From an uncultured Psychroflexus sp. (GTDB lineage: Bacteria > Bacteroidota > Bacteroidia > Flavobacteriales > Flavobacteriaceae): a stretch of DNA of 64,000 nt. The stretch covers positions 1-64,000 of the forward strand of contig CAJXVZ010000003.1 in assembly GCA_913062845.1 (NCBI GenBank), given 5' to 3'. Each line of letters opens with the position of its first letter. Positions within the stretch are counted from its first letter, which is position 1. The notes beneath the pieces were generated by a model that worked only from the letters and a program-made list of their open reading frames with translations, ran no database searches and was not told the DNA's origin. The translations under genes were made by a program, and so were the position numbers. Below are positions 1 through 7,911 of this stretch, piece after piece.

Positions 1-712
1 CAATATAAGTAAAATCTCTGGAAAGATTTCCTTCATTAAACACCTTAATAGGCTTGTCATTTAAAATAGCATCAGTGAACAAAAACATCGCCATATCCGG
101 TCTTCCCCAGGGGCCGTAAACCGTAAAAAACCTTAATCCAATAGTCTGTATATCATACAAATGACTATAAGTGTAAGCCATTAACTCATTACTCTTTTTT
201 GTTGCCGCATATAGACTTATTGGGTGATCAACATTATCTGCAGTTTCAAAAGGCACTTTCTTATTTAGACCATAAACACTAGAACTGGAAGCGTAAACCA
301 GTTTTTTAATATCATTTTGCCTGATACATTCCAGTAGATTTACAAAACCAAGAATATTTGCGTCAATATAAGCATGTGGATTTTCAAGACTATATCGTAC
401 ACCAGCTTGAGCAGCAAGATTGCAAACAACATCAAAGCTTATTTGATTGAACAAAGATTTTAACCCATCATTGTGGGTTAAATCAAGCTTTATGAATTGA
501 AAACTATTACCATATTTATCACTTGAAATTAATTGATCTGAAACAGCATTAATTCCTAAGACTTTTAAACGATCAAGTTTTAAATCTACTGAGTAATAGT
601 CGTTTATATTATCTAGCCCTACAACATAATGTCCTTGACACACCAACTCCTTACATAAGTGAAACCCTATGAAGCCAGCAGCACCTGTAACTAAAATTTT
701 TTTCTTACTCAT
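1..712 (-). CDS. UDP-glucuronate 4-epimerase-like NAD-dependent epimerase (3' end outside window)
   Basis: The first 237 residues of an extended short-chain dehydrogenase/epimerase are readable from an ATG at 712; the gene runs off the left edge. The Rossmann motif TGAAGFIG is at residues 9-16, a DNINDYY stretch follows the second strand, and the SSSSVYG and YAATK segments supply the catalytic Ser, Tyr and Lys. The DNxNDYY signature is typical of enzymes converting UDP-glucuronate to UDP-galacturonate for capsule or exopolysaccharide. It starts 29 bases after ugd, whose product would be its substrate, so the two very likely form one operon. A related UDP-GlcNAc or UDP-glucose 4-epimerase is possible; the missing C-terminus prevents a firmer call. 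Confidence 0.85.
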   Translation of the reverse strand, partial: MSKKKILVTGAAGFIGFHLCKELVCQGHYVVGLDNINDYYSVDLKLDRLKVLGINAVSDQLISSDKYGNSFQFIKLDLTHNDGLKSLFNQISFDVVCNLAAQAGVRYSLENPHAYIDANILGFVNLLECIRQNDIKKLVYASSSSVYGLNKKVPFETADNVDHPISLYAATKKSNELMAYTYSHLYDIQTIGLRFFTVYGPWGRPDMAMFLFTDAILNDKPIKVFNEGNLSRDFTYI

Positions 713-741
713 TAAAATTTGAAATCAAAAGAATCACTCCT

Positions 742-2139
742 CTAGTATTCAGAACCAATCACATAATATTTAAAGCCTATTTCCTTCATTTTTTCACCAT
801 CTAATATCATTCTCCCATCAAAAACAAATGCAGGCTTATTCATATTTTCATAAATTCTCTGCCAGTCATATTCTTTAAACTCATCCCATTCTGTAAGAAT
901 TGCGATTGCATGAGCATCTTTACAGGCTTCGTAGGGATCGCCCACAACATTTAAATGATTTTGATTAGACTTACGATCTCGTGATTGCAAATAATTCAAA
1001 TCATCTATCATTTGCTTAGAACTGACTTTAGGATCAAAAACACAAATTTGCGCTTGTTCATCAATTAATCTGTCTGCAACATATATGGCTGCAGACTCTC
1101 TCGTATCATTAGTATCTTTTTTGAATGCCCACCCCAGGAAAGCGATTTTTTTACCAGACACAGTATTAAATAAAGTACTAACTATTTTCTCTGCAAAACG
1201 TATTTTTTGATGATCATTCATTATGATAACCTGTTCCCAGTAATCAGCAACGGCTTCCAGGCCAAGAGATTTTGCAATGTAAACCAGATTCAGTATATCT
1301 TTTTGAAAGCAAGAACCACCGAATCCCACAGAAGCCTTTAAAAATTTTGGACCAATACGCGAATCCATACCTATTGCTCTGGCTACTTCATTAACATTTG
1401 CTCCGGTAGCTTCGCACAACTCTGAAATTGCATTTATAGAAGATACCCGTTGGGCTAAAAACGCATTAGCAGTTAACTTAGAAAGTTCAGAAGACCAGAC
1501 ATTGGTTGTCAAAATTCTTTCCTTAGGCAACCATGCGGCATAAATATCAACTAAAGCCTGAATAGCTTCCTGACCTTCCGGGGTTTCGTCACCTCCTATC
1601 AATACCCTATCAGCATGTTCCAGGTCAGTTATGGCGGTACCTTCAGCTAAAAATTCAGGATTTGAAAGAATCTGAAAATTAACACCATTTCCCGTATTAT
1701 AAAGTATAGTTTTAATAGCCTCGGCTGTTCTAACCGGCAAGGTAGATTTTTCAACAACTATCTTATCTGTTTTTGCTACAGATGCAATCTGCCTTGCACA
1801 AAGTTCAACATATTTGAGGTCAGCTGCCATGTTTTTGCCTTTCCCGTAAGTTTTCGTTGGTGTATTGACAGAAATAAATATCATATGAGCTTCATCAATC
1901 GCTTTATCTACTTCTGTGGAAAAAAACAGATTTTTTCCTCTGGCTCTGCCAACAACTTCATCTAAACCAGGTTCAAAAACCGGTAAGTTATTTAAATCTT
2001 CATCATTCCAAGCTGCAATTCTATCTTTATTTATATCTACTACGGTGACCTGAATATCACGATTTTTATCTGCGATTACTGCCATTGTAGGCCCACCAAC
2101 ATAACCTGCGCCAATACAACAAATTTTACTTACTTTCAT
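742..2139 (-). CDS. ugd: UDP-glucose 6-dehydrogenase
   Basis: A 465-residue cytosolic enzyme oxidising UDP-glucose to UDP-glucuronate with two NAD+. The N-terminal NAD-binding motif GAGYVGGPT is at residues 10-18, the SVNTPT segment near 90-95, and the catalytic cysteine is Cys277 in GSCFQKD. The length and the Asn/Asp-rich N-terminal half resemble the longer, eukaryote-like UGDH forms common in Bacteroidota rather than the shorter TuaD type. It lies between upxY (95-base gap) and the downstream epimerase (29-base gap), which points to uronic-acid supply for a surface polysaccharide whose other genes lie to the left of the window. Confidence 0.96.
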   Translation of the reverse strand: MKVSKICCIGAGYVGGPTMAVIADKNRDIQVTVVDINKDRIAAWNDEDLNNLPVFEPGLDEVVGRARGKNLFFSTEVDKAIDEAHMIFISVNTPTKTYGKGKNMAADLKYVELCARQIASVAKTDKIVVEKSTLPVRTAEAIKTILYNTGNGVNFQILSNPEFLAEGTAITDLEHADRVLIGGDETPEGQEAIQALVDIYAAWLPKERILTTNVWSSELSKLTANAFLAQRVSSINAISELCEATGANVNEVARAIGMDSRIGPKFLKASVGFGGSCFQKDILNLVYIAKSLGLEAVADYWEQVIIMNDHQKIRFAEKIVSTLFNTVSGKKIAFLGWAFKKDTNDTRESAAIYVADRLIDEQAQICVFDPKVSSKQMIDDLNYLQSRDRKSNQNHLNVVGDPYEACKDAHAIAILTEWDEFKEYDWQRIYENMNKPAFVFDGRMILDGEKMKEIGFKYYVIGSEY

Positions 2140-2234
2140 TTTATGAGGTATTTATTATTTAATTTTTTTCACGGCTCCGCCACTGCGAGTCCCAGTAGAA
2201 AACGCTAAACTATTGATATAAAAAAGGTTAAGGC

Positions 2235-2756
2235 TTATCTTTTTACCTTAACCAAATAACCTAACCGCTCTATATAAACACAATAGTGCGATTTAGTTAC
2301 GTATTTAATTACTGCTTTCTCATCATCAAAACCTAGTCCATTTAGCTTAATAGCATCTCCTTTTGTCATGGTTTCTATAGAAACTTGACTATATTCTCCC
2401 GATAAAGCTTTCTTTAGTTCTTCTACTTCCTCCTCTCTCACAACAGCGGGGTTTTTTAACCAATACAAATATCTTACTACAGTAGGAACTTGAAAAACTG
2501 ATGCTCTATCTTGGTCTTTGGTTTTAACCAGTAACATAGATGGCAGTACTGGCACCTGCACTTTCTTTTTTCTATCACTCCATTGCCTAACTTCAGTTTT
2601 TAATGGACAATAAACTTTTATGCCAAGTTCAGAAATACGTTCAGCTGTTTTCTTTTCGGTATTTGGCTTACAATACACCACATACCATTGCTTTCGAGAA
2701 TCTATTTCGGGATTTTTTTTAGCTATCGACTTAGCTTTTGCCATGTCTAACTTCAA
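2235..2756 (-). CDS. UpxY/NusG-family transcription antiterminator
   Basis: A 173-residue NusG paralogue. The NGN domain opens with WYVVYCKPNTEKK (about residues 23-35) and a KOW-like C-terminal part follows from about 125, with the GD-I-L-G segment near 134-140. UpxY proteins in Bacteroidota bind the leader of one capsule operon and let RNA polymerase read through terminators in that operon only. It is the first gene of the unit upxY-ugd-epimerase and has its own candidate promoter upstream, separated from rfbD by 164 bases. The short N-terminal Lys-rich extension is not conserved in NusG. Housekeeping NusG is unlikely, since that normally sits beside secE and rplK. Confidence 0.85.
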   Translation of the reverse strand: MKLDMAKAKSIAKKNPEIDSRKQWYVVYCKPNTEKKTAERISELGIKVYCPLKTEVRQWSDRKKKVQVPVLPSMLLVKTKDQDRASVFQVPTVVRYLYWLKNPAVVREEEVEELKKALSGEYSQVSIETMTKGDAIKLNGLGFDDEKAVIKYVTKSHYCVYIERLGYLVKVKR

Positions 2757-2805
2757 TTTTGATTTAAATGAAAAATTTAATATTAGTGGTTAGTTAATTA
2801 TATAG

Positions 2806-2813
2806 CAAACATA
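2806..2813 (-). promoter_or_regulatory. -7 promoter box (TATGTTTG) for upxY-ugd
   Basis: On the minus strand this reads TATGTTTG, a perfect match to the Bacteroidota -7 consensus TAnnTTTG. Transcription would start near 2800, giving a leader of about 45 bases before upxY. No clear TTG -33 element is seen at the usual spacing, so the call rests on the -7 box and its position. Confidence 0.5.
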
Positions 2814-2920
2814 CGTAATTTAATTAAAATTTAAGAAAGAAATTGCAGGTTTAATTAATTGATTTTTTTTCTTAATAACTGATTATTATTGACTTTGAAG
2901 AAGATTTTGAAAGTTAAAAA

Positions 2921-3784
2921 CTAAACGATGATATTCATTTTTAAATCCTTAATGGAATCCTTCCAATGTTTAATTGCGAAATTAAAATCAATTTTGAATT
3001 TTGTTTTGTCAAATACAGAATAATGAGGCCTGATCGCCTTAGTCGGGTAATCTTTTGACAGAATTGGCTGAAGGTTACAGTTTATTTCAAAAAGATCAAA
3101 GATTTCTTTTGTGAAATCATACCAGGATGCGACTCCCTCATTGGAGAAATGATATACTGTTCTTTTATTTTCCCATTGATCCAAATTATGAAGGCATGAT
3201 AATGTTGCTTCAGCAAGATCCCTTGCATTCGTTGGTGTTCCTATCTGATCATAAACAATGTTTAGATGTGTTCTAGATTGGCCTAGAGCCAACATACTTT
3301 TTACGAAATTATGACCAAAACGAGAATACAGCCAGGACGTTCTAATAATCAAGGCTGAAATTTCTGATCTCATGATTTCCTGCTCTCCTGCCAACTTAGA
3401 ACATCCATAGACACTTTTTGGAGAAACACGATCATTCTCATGATATGGCTTATGATTCAAACCATCAAAAACATAATCTGTTGAAAAATGGATTAGCTTA
3501 ATGTTCTTTTTTTCACAAACTTCAACAAGATTTTTTACACCTATATGATTGATGAGGTATGCTTTTTCCTCCTCATCTTCTGCTTTATCGACTGCGGTAT
3601 AGGCCGCACAATTGAGAATAACATCTATTGATTTACCTTCTAAAAAATCATTAATATTAATTTTCTCGGTAATATTAAAATCTTCTCGGTCTGTGAAAAT
3701 AAATTGAAAGTTCAGTCTTGCAGAAATATTTTTAAACTCTGAACCTAATTGACCACTGCTTCCTGTGACTAAAATGTTTAGCAT
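2921..3784 (-). CDS. rfbD: dTDP-4-dehydrorhamnose reductase
   Basis: A 287-residue SDR that reduces dTDP-4-keto-L-rhamnose to dTDP-L-rhamnose with NAD(P)H, the last step of the pathway. GSSGQLGSEF at residues 8-17 is the family's cofactor loop; STDYVFDG near 106-113 and the YGCSK motif near 131-135 give the catalytic Ser/Thr, Tyr and Lys. Length is normal. It is the last gene of the rfbBA-rfbC-rfbD run and begins 20 bases after rfbC. Confidence 0.95.
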   Translation of the reverse strand: MLNILVTGSSGQLGSEFKNISARLNFQFIFTDREDFNITEKININDFLEGKSIDVILNCAAYTAVDKAEDEEEKAYLINHIGVKNLVEVCEKKNIKLIHFSTDYVFDGLNHKPYHENDRVSPKSVYGCSKLAGEQEIMRSEISALIIRTSWLYSRFGHNFVKSMLALGQSRTHLNIVYDQIGTPTNARDLAEATLSCLHNLDQWENKRTVYHFSNEGVASWYDFTKEIFDLFEINCNLQPILSKDYPTKAIRPHYSVFDKTKFKIDFNFAIKHWKDSIKDLKMNIIV

Positions 3785-3804
3785 GTAATTTTTTATAAAT
3801 CAGA

Positions 3805-4356
3805 CTAAAATGGTGTATCAAAATCCTGAAACTTTTGAAGGTATTCATCTTTTTTTGAAAGCAGAACATCTTTTACTTCAAGCTTCCAATCAATATTTAA
3901 ATCTTCGTCATCCCATAATATTCCATCTTCATGTTCAGGACTGTAAGGATTATCAACTTTATAAACGAATATTGCAGTCTTACTTAGGACGGCATAGCCA
4001 TGAGCAAAACCACGGGGAATAAGCAGTTGATGTTTATTTTTATCATTCAGAACAATAGCTATATGTTGTCCATATGTAGTTGAATTCTTTCTTAAATCTA
4101 CAGCAACATCCAGGACTTCCCCCTGGACCACTCTGACTAATTTTGTCTGAGCATAAGGTGGTGTCTGAAAATGAAGACCTCTTACAACTCCAAAATCAGA
4201 TTTTGATTCATTATCCTGAACAAATTCAAACTTTTTCCCGACCAAATTTACAAATTTCTCCTTGTTGAAGCATTCAAAAAAGTAACCTCTTTTATCCTCA
4301 AATACCTTTGGCTTGATAAGATAACAGTCTTTCAGCTTTGTTTCTTCTACAACCAT
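3805..4356 (-). CDS. rfbC: dTDP-4-dehydrorhamnose 3,5-epimerase
   Basis: A 183-residue cupin-fold enzyme that epimerises dTDP-4-keto-6-deoxyglucose at C3 and C5. The RGLHFQTPP motif (about residues 59-67) carries the catalytic histidine, and the PRGFAHGYAVLS segment is the conserved core of RmlC. It sits only 3 bases after the nucleotidyltransferase gene, so translation is probably coupled. Start codon ATG; no frame problems. Confidence 0.95.
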   Translation of the reverse strand: MVVEETKLKDCYLIKPKVFEDKRGYFFECFNKEKFVNLVGKKFEFVQDNESKSDFGVVRGLHFQTPPYAQTKLVRVVQGEVLDVAVDLRKNSTTYGQHIAIVLNDKNKHQLLIPRGFAHGYAVLSKTAIFVYKVDNPYSPEHEDGILWDDEDLNIDWKLEVKDVLLSKKDEYLQKFQDFDTPF

Positions 4357-4359
4357 AAA

Positions 4360-4782
4360 CTATTTTTTCAACAACCAACTGCTGGATTGGATTTTATCAC
4401 CAAGTCCGTCCAATAATTTTACATCTAATTCATTACAAATTTCAGCTTCCGGTATGCTTTGGTTGTCCTGATCTCCTCCGTTGGCAAAAATAAAATCGAA
4501 ATTATCGCTGTGGTCATTTACGATCTTTTCAATAGACTTCCGGACTGTTCTGTCTTTATCTATAGACAAAAAGGCTTCGTCAACCGGTTTTATTTGACTC
4601 ACAATGAATAGTCTTTCATTTTCGTCCTGAAATTCTTTGCTGCCTTTAAGGGCTCTTTGATGATCATTGTTTACGATAACAAATAATTTATCGGCATGCT
4701 GTTTTGCATTCAAAAAATACTCTAAATGACCCTTGTGAATAGGGTTAAAATAACCTGAAACAATTATTACTTTTTCTTTCAT
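4360..4782 (-). CDS. Cytidylyltransferase-like nucleotidyltransferase inside the rhamnose cluster
   Basis: A 140-residue single-domain protein of the HxGH nucleotidyltransferase superfamily. The motif NPIHKGHLEY near residues 13-22 is the ATP/CTP-binding signature, and the SSSWLLKK end resembles the S-S-T/S-x-I/L-I loop near the C-terminus of RfaE2/HldE- and TagD-type enzymes. Those families activate a sugar or polyol phosphate with AMP or CMP. It is set between rfbA (8 bases upstream) and rfbC (3 bases downstream), so it is co-expressed with dTDP-rhamnose synthesis, though no step of that pathway needs it. The substrate cannot be read from the sequence. Confidence 0.75.
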   Translation of the reverse strand: MKEKVIIVSGYFNPIHKGHLEYFLNAKQHADKLFVIVNNDHQRALKGSKEFQDENERLFIVSQIKPVDEAFLSIDKDRTVRKSIEKIVNDHSDNFDFIFANGGDQDNQSIPEAEICNELDVKLLDGLGDKIQSSSWLLKK

Positions 4783-4790
4783 GACAAAAT

Positions 4791-5657
4791 TTAGACAAGT
4801 GATTTAATATAATCGTAGTAATTTCCTTTAAGACCAGAAACTCTTTGAGCTAATTCAGATTTTTTAATCCAATTAAGCCGTAACGCAATTTCCTCCAAAC
4901 AGGCTATCTTTAATCCTGTTCTTTTCTCAACTGCTTTTACAAATTCTGTCGCTTCGGTAAGGGCTTCATGCGTGCCAGTATCAAGCCATGCAAAACCACG
5001 ACTTAAGATCTGCATTTTTAAATTGCTTTCTGATAAGTAGTGCTGATTAACGCTAGTTATTTCTAATTCTCCACGCCAGGAAGGTTTTACATTTTTAGCA
5101 ACTTCTACGACAGAATTGGGATAAAAATACAAACCTACAACAGCATAATTGGATTTTGGTTGCTCTGGCTTTTCTTCTATACTGACTACGTTTTTGTTTT
5201 CATCAAAGGCTGCTACGCCGTATCTCTCAGGATCATGAACATAATTTCCAAATATCACCGCGTTTTTCTCTTCCTCAACTGTTTTTACGGCGTTAAACAG
5301 TAATTGCTGAAGCCCTGAACCATAGAAAATGTTATCACCAAGAACTAAGCAGACATCGTCATCTGCAATAAATTCTTCACCCAGAATAAAAGCCTGCGCC
5401 AAACCATCAGGACTTGGCTGAATCTTGTATGTAAGTTTTATACCAAACCTGGAACCATCTCCCAGAAGTTTTTCAAAGTTTGGAAGATCTTCCGGAGTGG
5501 AAATTATCAAAACCTCTCTTATTCCGGCCAACATCAATACTGAAAGAGGATAATAAACCATTGGCTTATCATAAATGGGTAAAAGCTGCTTTGATGTGGC
5601 TAATGTTAATGGATGAAGCCTCGTACCTGAGCCGCCGGCTAAAATAATACCTTTCAT
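4791..5657 (-). CDS. rfbA: Glucose-1-phosphate thymidylyltransferase
   Basis: A 288-residue enzyme joining glucose-1-phosphate and dTTP to make dTDP-glucose, the entry step to dTDP-rhamnose. The N-terminal nucleotide-binding loop [11 protein letters not shown] is at residues 8-18, followed by [16 protein letters not shown], the family hallmark; VLGDNIFYG near 106-114 holds the metal-binding Asp. Length is typical of RmlA. It follows rfbB by 25 bases in a single transcription unit. Confidence 0.97.
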   Translation of the reverse strand: MKGIILAGGSGTRLHPLTLATSKQLLPIYDKPMVYYPLSVLMLAGIREVLIISTPEDLPNFEKLLGDGSRFGIKLTYKIQPSPDGLAQAFILGEEFIADDDVCLVLGDNIFYGSGLQQLLFNAVKTVEEEKNAVIFGNYVHDPERYGVAAFDENKNVVSIEEKPEQPKSNYAVVGLYFYPNSVVEVAKNVKPSWRGELEITSVNQHYLSESNLKMQILSRGFAWLDTGTHEALTEATEFVKAVEKRTGLKIACLEEIALRLNWIKKSELAQRVSGLKGNYYDYIKSLV

Positions 5658-5682
5658 CTCTGATGGTTTTTTAAAATGTATT

Positions 5683-6738
5683 CTACTGATACTGTTTGTC
5701 GTAATATTTCTGGTAATCCCCGCTAGTAACGTGCTTTAGCCAGGTCTCATTATTCAAATACCAATCTATGGTTTTGGCCAAACCTTCAGGAAAAGTAACA
5801 GAAGGTTTCCAACCTAATTCTTTATTAATTTTTGTAGCATCTATAGCATATCTTAAGTCATGACCGGGCCGATCTTTCACAAAAGTAATAAGCTTTTCGC
5901 TTTTACCTTTTGACCTTCCCAATTTTTCATTCATTTCCTGACAGAGTAATTTAACAAGATCAATATTTTTCCACTCGTTAAAACCGCCAATATTATAGGT
6001 CTCGCCAACTTTACCTTTTTCAAAAATCAAGTCTATGGCTATAGCATGATCAATCACAAACAGCCAATCTCTGGTATAATTACCATCTCCATAAACCGGC
6101 AGAGGCTTATTATTAATTATATTATTTATAAAAAGCGGTATTAACTTTTCTGGAAACTGATTTGGACCATAATTATTAGAACAATTACTAATGACATAAG
6201 GCAATCCATAAGTCTCACCGAAAGCCCTCACAAAATGATCTGAGCTGGCCTTGGATGCAGAATATGGAGAATTAGGTTCATAGGCTGTCGTTTCGGTAAA
6301 CAATCCTGTCTCTCCTAAAGTGCCATAGACTTCATCAGTACTGATATGATAGAACAAATGATCATCATCGTCGTTTTTCCAGTGGTTATGCGCCACATGC
6401 AAGAGGTTCAGCGTCCCAATCACATTAGTTTCTACAAAAGCAAATGGATTGGTAATACTTCTGTCTACATGAGATTCAGCCGCTAAATGGATAACACTAC
6501 TAAACTGATATTTATCAAATAAATCTTTTATAGAATTTCTATCACAAATATCTGCTTTAAGGAATGTATAGTTGCTTTTGGATTCTATATCTTTAAGATT
6601 TTCGAGATTTCCTGCGTATGTTAAGGCATCCAGATTATAAATATGAGAATCTGGATATTTCTCTACGAACAGCCTTACCACGTGACCTCCTATAAAACCG
6701 GCACCACCTGTGATAAGGATTTTATCAAACTTTGACAT
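5683..6738 (-). CDS. rfbB: dTDP-glucose 4,6-dehydratase
   Basis: A 351-residue extended SDR that turns dTDP-glucose into dTDP-4-keto-6-deoxyglucose using bound NAD+. GGAGFIGGH (residues 11-19) is the Rossmann loop, HISTDEVYG carries the catalytic Thr-Asp-Glu triad, and YSASK gives the Tyr and Lys. [10 protein letters not shown] is also conserved. It is the first gene of the rhamnose operon, with a -7 box 28 bases upstream of the ATG. Confidence 0.97.
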   Translation of the reverse strand: MSKFDKILITGGAGFIGGHVVRLFVEKYPDSHIYNLDALTYAGNLENLKDIESKSNYTFLKADICDRNSIKDLFDKYQFSSVIHLAAESHVDRSITNPFAFVETNVIGTLNLLHVAHNHWKNDDDDHLFYHISTDEVYGTLGETGLFTETTAYEPNSPYSASKASSDHFVRAFGETYGLPYVISNCSNNYGPNQFPEKLIPLFINNIINNKPLPVYGDGNYTRDWLFVIDHAIAIDLIFEKGKVGETYNIGGFNEWKNIDLVKLLCQEMNEKLGRSKGKSEKLITFVKDRPGHDLRYAIDATKINKELGWKPSVTFPEGLAKTIDWYLNNETWLKHVTSGDYQKYYDKQYQ

Positions 6739-6766
6739 TTATTTTTAATCTAAATTTATTCAGGTC

Positions 6767-6774
6767 CAAATATA
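6767..6774 (-). promoter_or_regulatory. -7 promoter box (TATATTTG) for the rhamnose operon
   Basis: Minus-strand TATATTTG matches TAnnTTTG exactly and lies 28 bases before the rfbB ATG. No convincing -33 TTG is seen. It would drive rfbB-rfbA-nucleotidyltransferase-rfbC-rfbD. Confidence 0.5.
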
Positions 6775-7177
6775 TAAAATTAAAAAGGTTGTTTTTTGAT
6801 TTATTTTAAAAAAAGTCTAATTACGAATCTATTGACTATTAAATTATCTTAGACCTTTAAAAAATTTAAAATCATGGGTACGAGAAAACACTTTACTTAG
6901 TTTTAAAAAATAGCAACCTAAACTTAATAAATCTAATTATTCTTAAAGAGCTATATGCCGATCCAACTGAAAATTAAATATGGCATGACCTCCTCCAAAA
7001 AAACTTAGAATCTCTGCAATGCGTTAATTTTAAACTTCATTAAGCTGGTATTTTGAGCCTATTAAGTAAAAAGACGGTTAATTATTTTTTGAAAGATTGG
7101 AATGAAAACCTAATCAAGTAATCTAGATTACGCATTTGATCAAATTCAGGATTATTGTTACTCTCTAGATTTTTCTG
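6775..7177. other. Intergenic region with no recognisable gene
   Basis: About 400 bases of AT-rich sequence between the rfbB promoter and the GIY-YIG remnant. All six frames are broken by stops at short intervals and no RNA fold or repeat stood out. It may be decayed sequence left by the tRNA/GIY-YIG duplication next to it, but similarity to the intact copy ends at about 7180. Confidence 0.5.
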
Positions 7178-7333
7178 TTAGAAAATCGTAACTAATTTCC
7201 AAAGTCTGAATTTTGATTTAAAAGTATTAAAACCGGATGTATTATGTTCTTCAATTCTCCTCCAAGGATTTGAAGAAGAACCAACATAATACTTGTCAAA
7301 CTTATCGGAATATAAGATGTAAACGTAAAACAT
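7178..7333 (-). pseudogene. Truncated second copy of the GIY-YIG endonuclease gene
   Basis: From an ATG at 7333 a 51-residue frame ends at a stop at 7178-7180. Its first ~50 residues are nearly the same as those of the intact neighbour at 7416-7727, including YYVGSSSNPW, EEHNTSGFNTF and SKFR-WKL. It stops where the intact protein continues into its second half, so only the N-terminal part of the domain survives. DNA identity with the intact copy is very high between about 7193 and 7298, then falls. It is a dead copy produced by tandem duplication of a tRNA/GIY-YIG unit. Confidence 0.8.
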
Positions 7334-7344
7334 ATCAAAAGCTA

Positions 7345-7419
7345 AAAAGCCTTACATCTCTGTAAGGCTTTGTTTTGAAGCTCCTCAGACTGGACTCGAA
7401 CCAGTGACCCTCTGATTAA
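7345..7419. repeat. Direct repeat, copy 1: terminator hairpin plus 3' part of tRNA-Asn
   Basis: 75 bases that match 7731-7805 with a single visible difference. The block holds the hairpin, a short linker and the 39 bases from the tRNA-Asn 3' end to the middle of its anticodon arm. The two copies are 386 bases apart. Confidence 0.9.
7346..7371 (-). terminator. Hairpin following the tRNA remnant (duplicate of the tRNA-Asn terminator)
   Basis: AAAGCCTTACA / TGTAAGGCTTT forms an 11-base-pair stem with a TCTC loop. The identical hairpin follows tRNA-Asn at 7732-7757. Here it follows the tRNA remnant, as part of the duplicated block. Confidence 0.7.
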
Positions 7420-7456
7420 TCCCGCACGTGCGGGACTCTAACCAACTGAGCCAACT
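7381..7456 (-). pseudogene. tRNA-Asn remnant with a palindrome in place of the anticodon arm
   Basis: Read on the minus strand, this has the D-arm segment GCTCAGTTGGTTAGAG and the whole 3' half of tRNA-Asn (3' strand of the anticodon stem, variable loop, T arm, acceptor 3' strand). The anticodon 5' stem and loop are replaced by the 14-base perfect palindrome CCCGCACGTGCGGG with a T/A flank. The 5' acceptor strand reads TAAGTTG and cannot pair with CTGAGGA, so no functional tRNA is possible. The end of the GIY-YIG reading frame runs into it, so its last 14 residues are translated tRNA sequence. Confidence 0.85.
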
Positions 7457-7727
7457 TACCCGTTGGCAGAAATTCCGGATCAGTCAACTTTTCCAACAAA
7501 GCTCTGCTTTTTTGCCTCTTTATAAATTTTTCTAATTTCTCTGCTTCTCCTCTGATTTTTCCAGCTTCAAAAATCGCTTGTAATTTCCAAGGTCTGAATT
7601 TTGATGTAAAAGTATTAAAACCGGATGTATTATGTTCTTCAATTCTCCTCCAAGGATTTGAAGAAGAACCAACATAATATTTGTTATGAATAATCGAATG
7701 AATAATGTATATGTAAAACATAATCAT
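7416..7727 (-). CDS. GIY-YIG nuclease-domain protein beside tRNA-Asn
   Basis: A 103-residue protein that is a single GIY-YIG domain. YIY near residues 5-7 and YYVG near 17-20 are the two core motifs, RRI-EH follows with the catalytic arginine, and EKLEKFIKRQKS holds the likely metal-binding Glu. Proteins of this class are small, of unsettled function, and often sit next to tRNA genes in Bacteroidota. The gene begins 40 bases after tRNA-Asn, beyond its terminator. The final 14 residues, GKLAQLVRVPHVRD, come from reading through a tRNA remnant; the native end was probably near residue 89. ATG codons at residues 1 and 3 are both possible starts. Confidence 0.8.
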   Translation of the reverse strand: MIMFYIYIIHSIIHNKYYVGSSSNPWRRIEEHNTSGFNTFTSKFRPWKLQAIFEAGKIRGEAEKLEKFIKRQKSRALLEKLTDPEFLPTGKLAQLVRVPHVRD

Positions 7728-7730
7728 ACA

Positions 7731-7805
7731 AAAAGCCTTACATCTCTGTAAGGCTTTATTTTGAAGCTCCTCAGACTGGACTCGAACCAGTGACCCTCTG
7801 ATTAA
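7731..7805. repeat. Direct repeat, copy 2: terminator hairpin plus 3' part of tRNA-Asn
   Basis: Partner of 7345-7419. The functional tRNA-Asn is in this copy. Homology of the two units continues on the far side in the GIY-YIG coding sequences (7193-7298 against 7581-7686, offset 388). Confidence 0.9.
7732..7757 (-). terminator. Terminator of tRNA-Asn
   Basis: An 11-base-pair stem AAAGCCTTACA / TGTAAGGCTTT with a four-base loop, followed on the minus strand by a run of T. It lies 9 bases after the tRNA 3' end and before the GIY-YIG start codon, so it should end the tRNA transcript. Confidence 0.8.
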
Positions 7806-7840
7806 CAGTCAGATGCTCTAACCAACTGAGCTACTGAGGA
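7767..7840 (-). tRNA. tRNA-Asn (anticodon GTT)
   Basis: A 74-base gene folding into a complete cloverleaf: acceptor TCCTCAG / CTGAGGA with discriminator G, D arm GCTC / GAGC, anticodon stem TCTGA / TCAGA around loop CTGTTAA (anticodon GTT), and T arm ACTGG-TTCGAGT-CCAGT. CCA is not encoded, which is usual in this group. A -7 box lies just upstream and a strong hairpin downstream, so it is a one-gene unit. Confidence 0.97.
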
Positions 7841-7852
7841 ATTTTGCGAGTG

Positions 7853-7860
7853 CAAATATA
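7853..7860 (-). promoter_or_regulatory. -7 promoter box (TATATTTG) for tRNA-Asn
   Basis: Minus-strand TATATTTG, an exact match to TAnnTTTG, 12 bases from the tRNA 5' end. That is the right distance for a transcript starting a few bases before the mature tRNA. Confidence 0.65.
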
Positions 7861-7911
7861 AGTTAATTTTTAAATATCAAAAATTATTTTGTGTACTTTT
7901 TTTTATCAATT

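Noticed and set aside
2161-2200. GC-rich stretch after ugd as a terminator or palindromic element
   Set aside because: CACGGCTCCGCC / ACTGCGAGTCCC does not pair into a stable stem and is not related to the tRNA-remnant palindrome.
7381-7456. A second tRNA-Asn gene
   Set aside because: The 5' acceptor strand does not pair and the anticodon stem-loop is replaced by a palindrome; it is a remnant.
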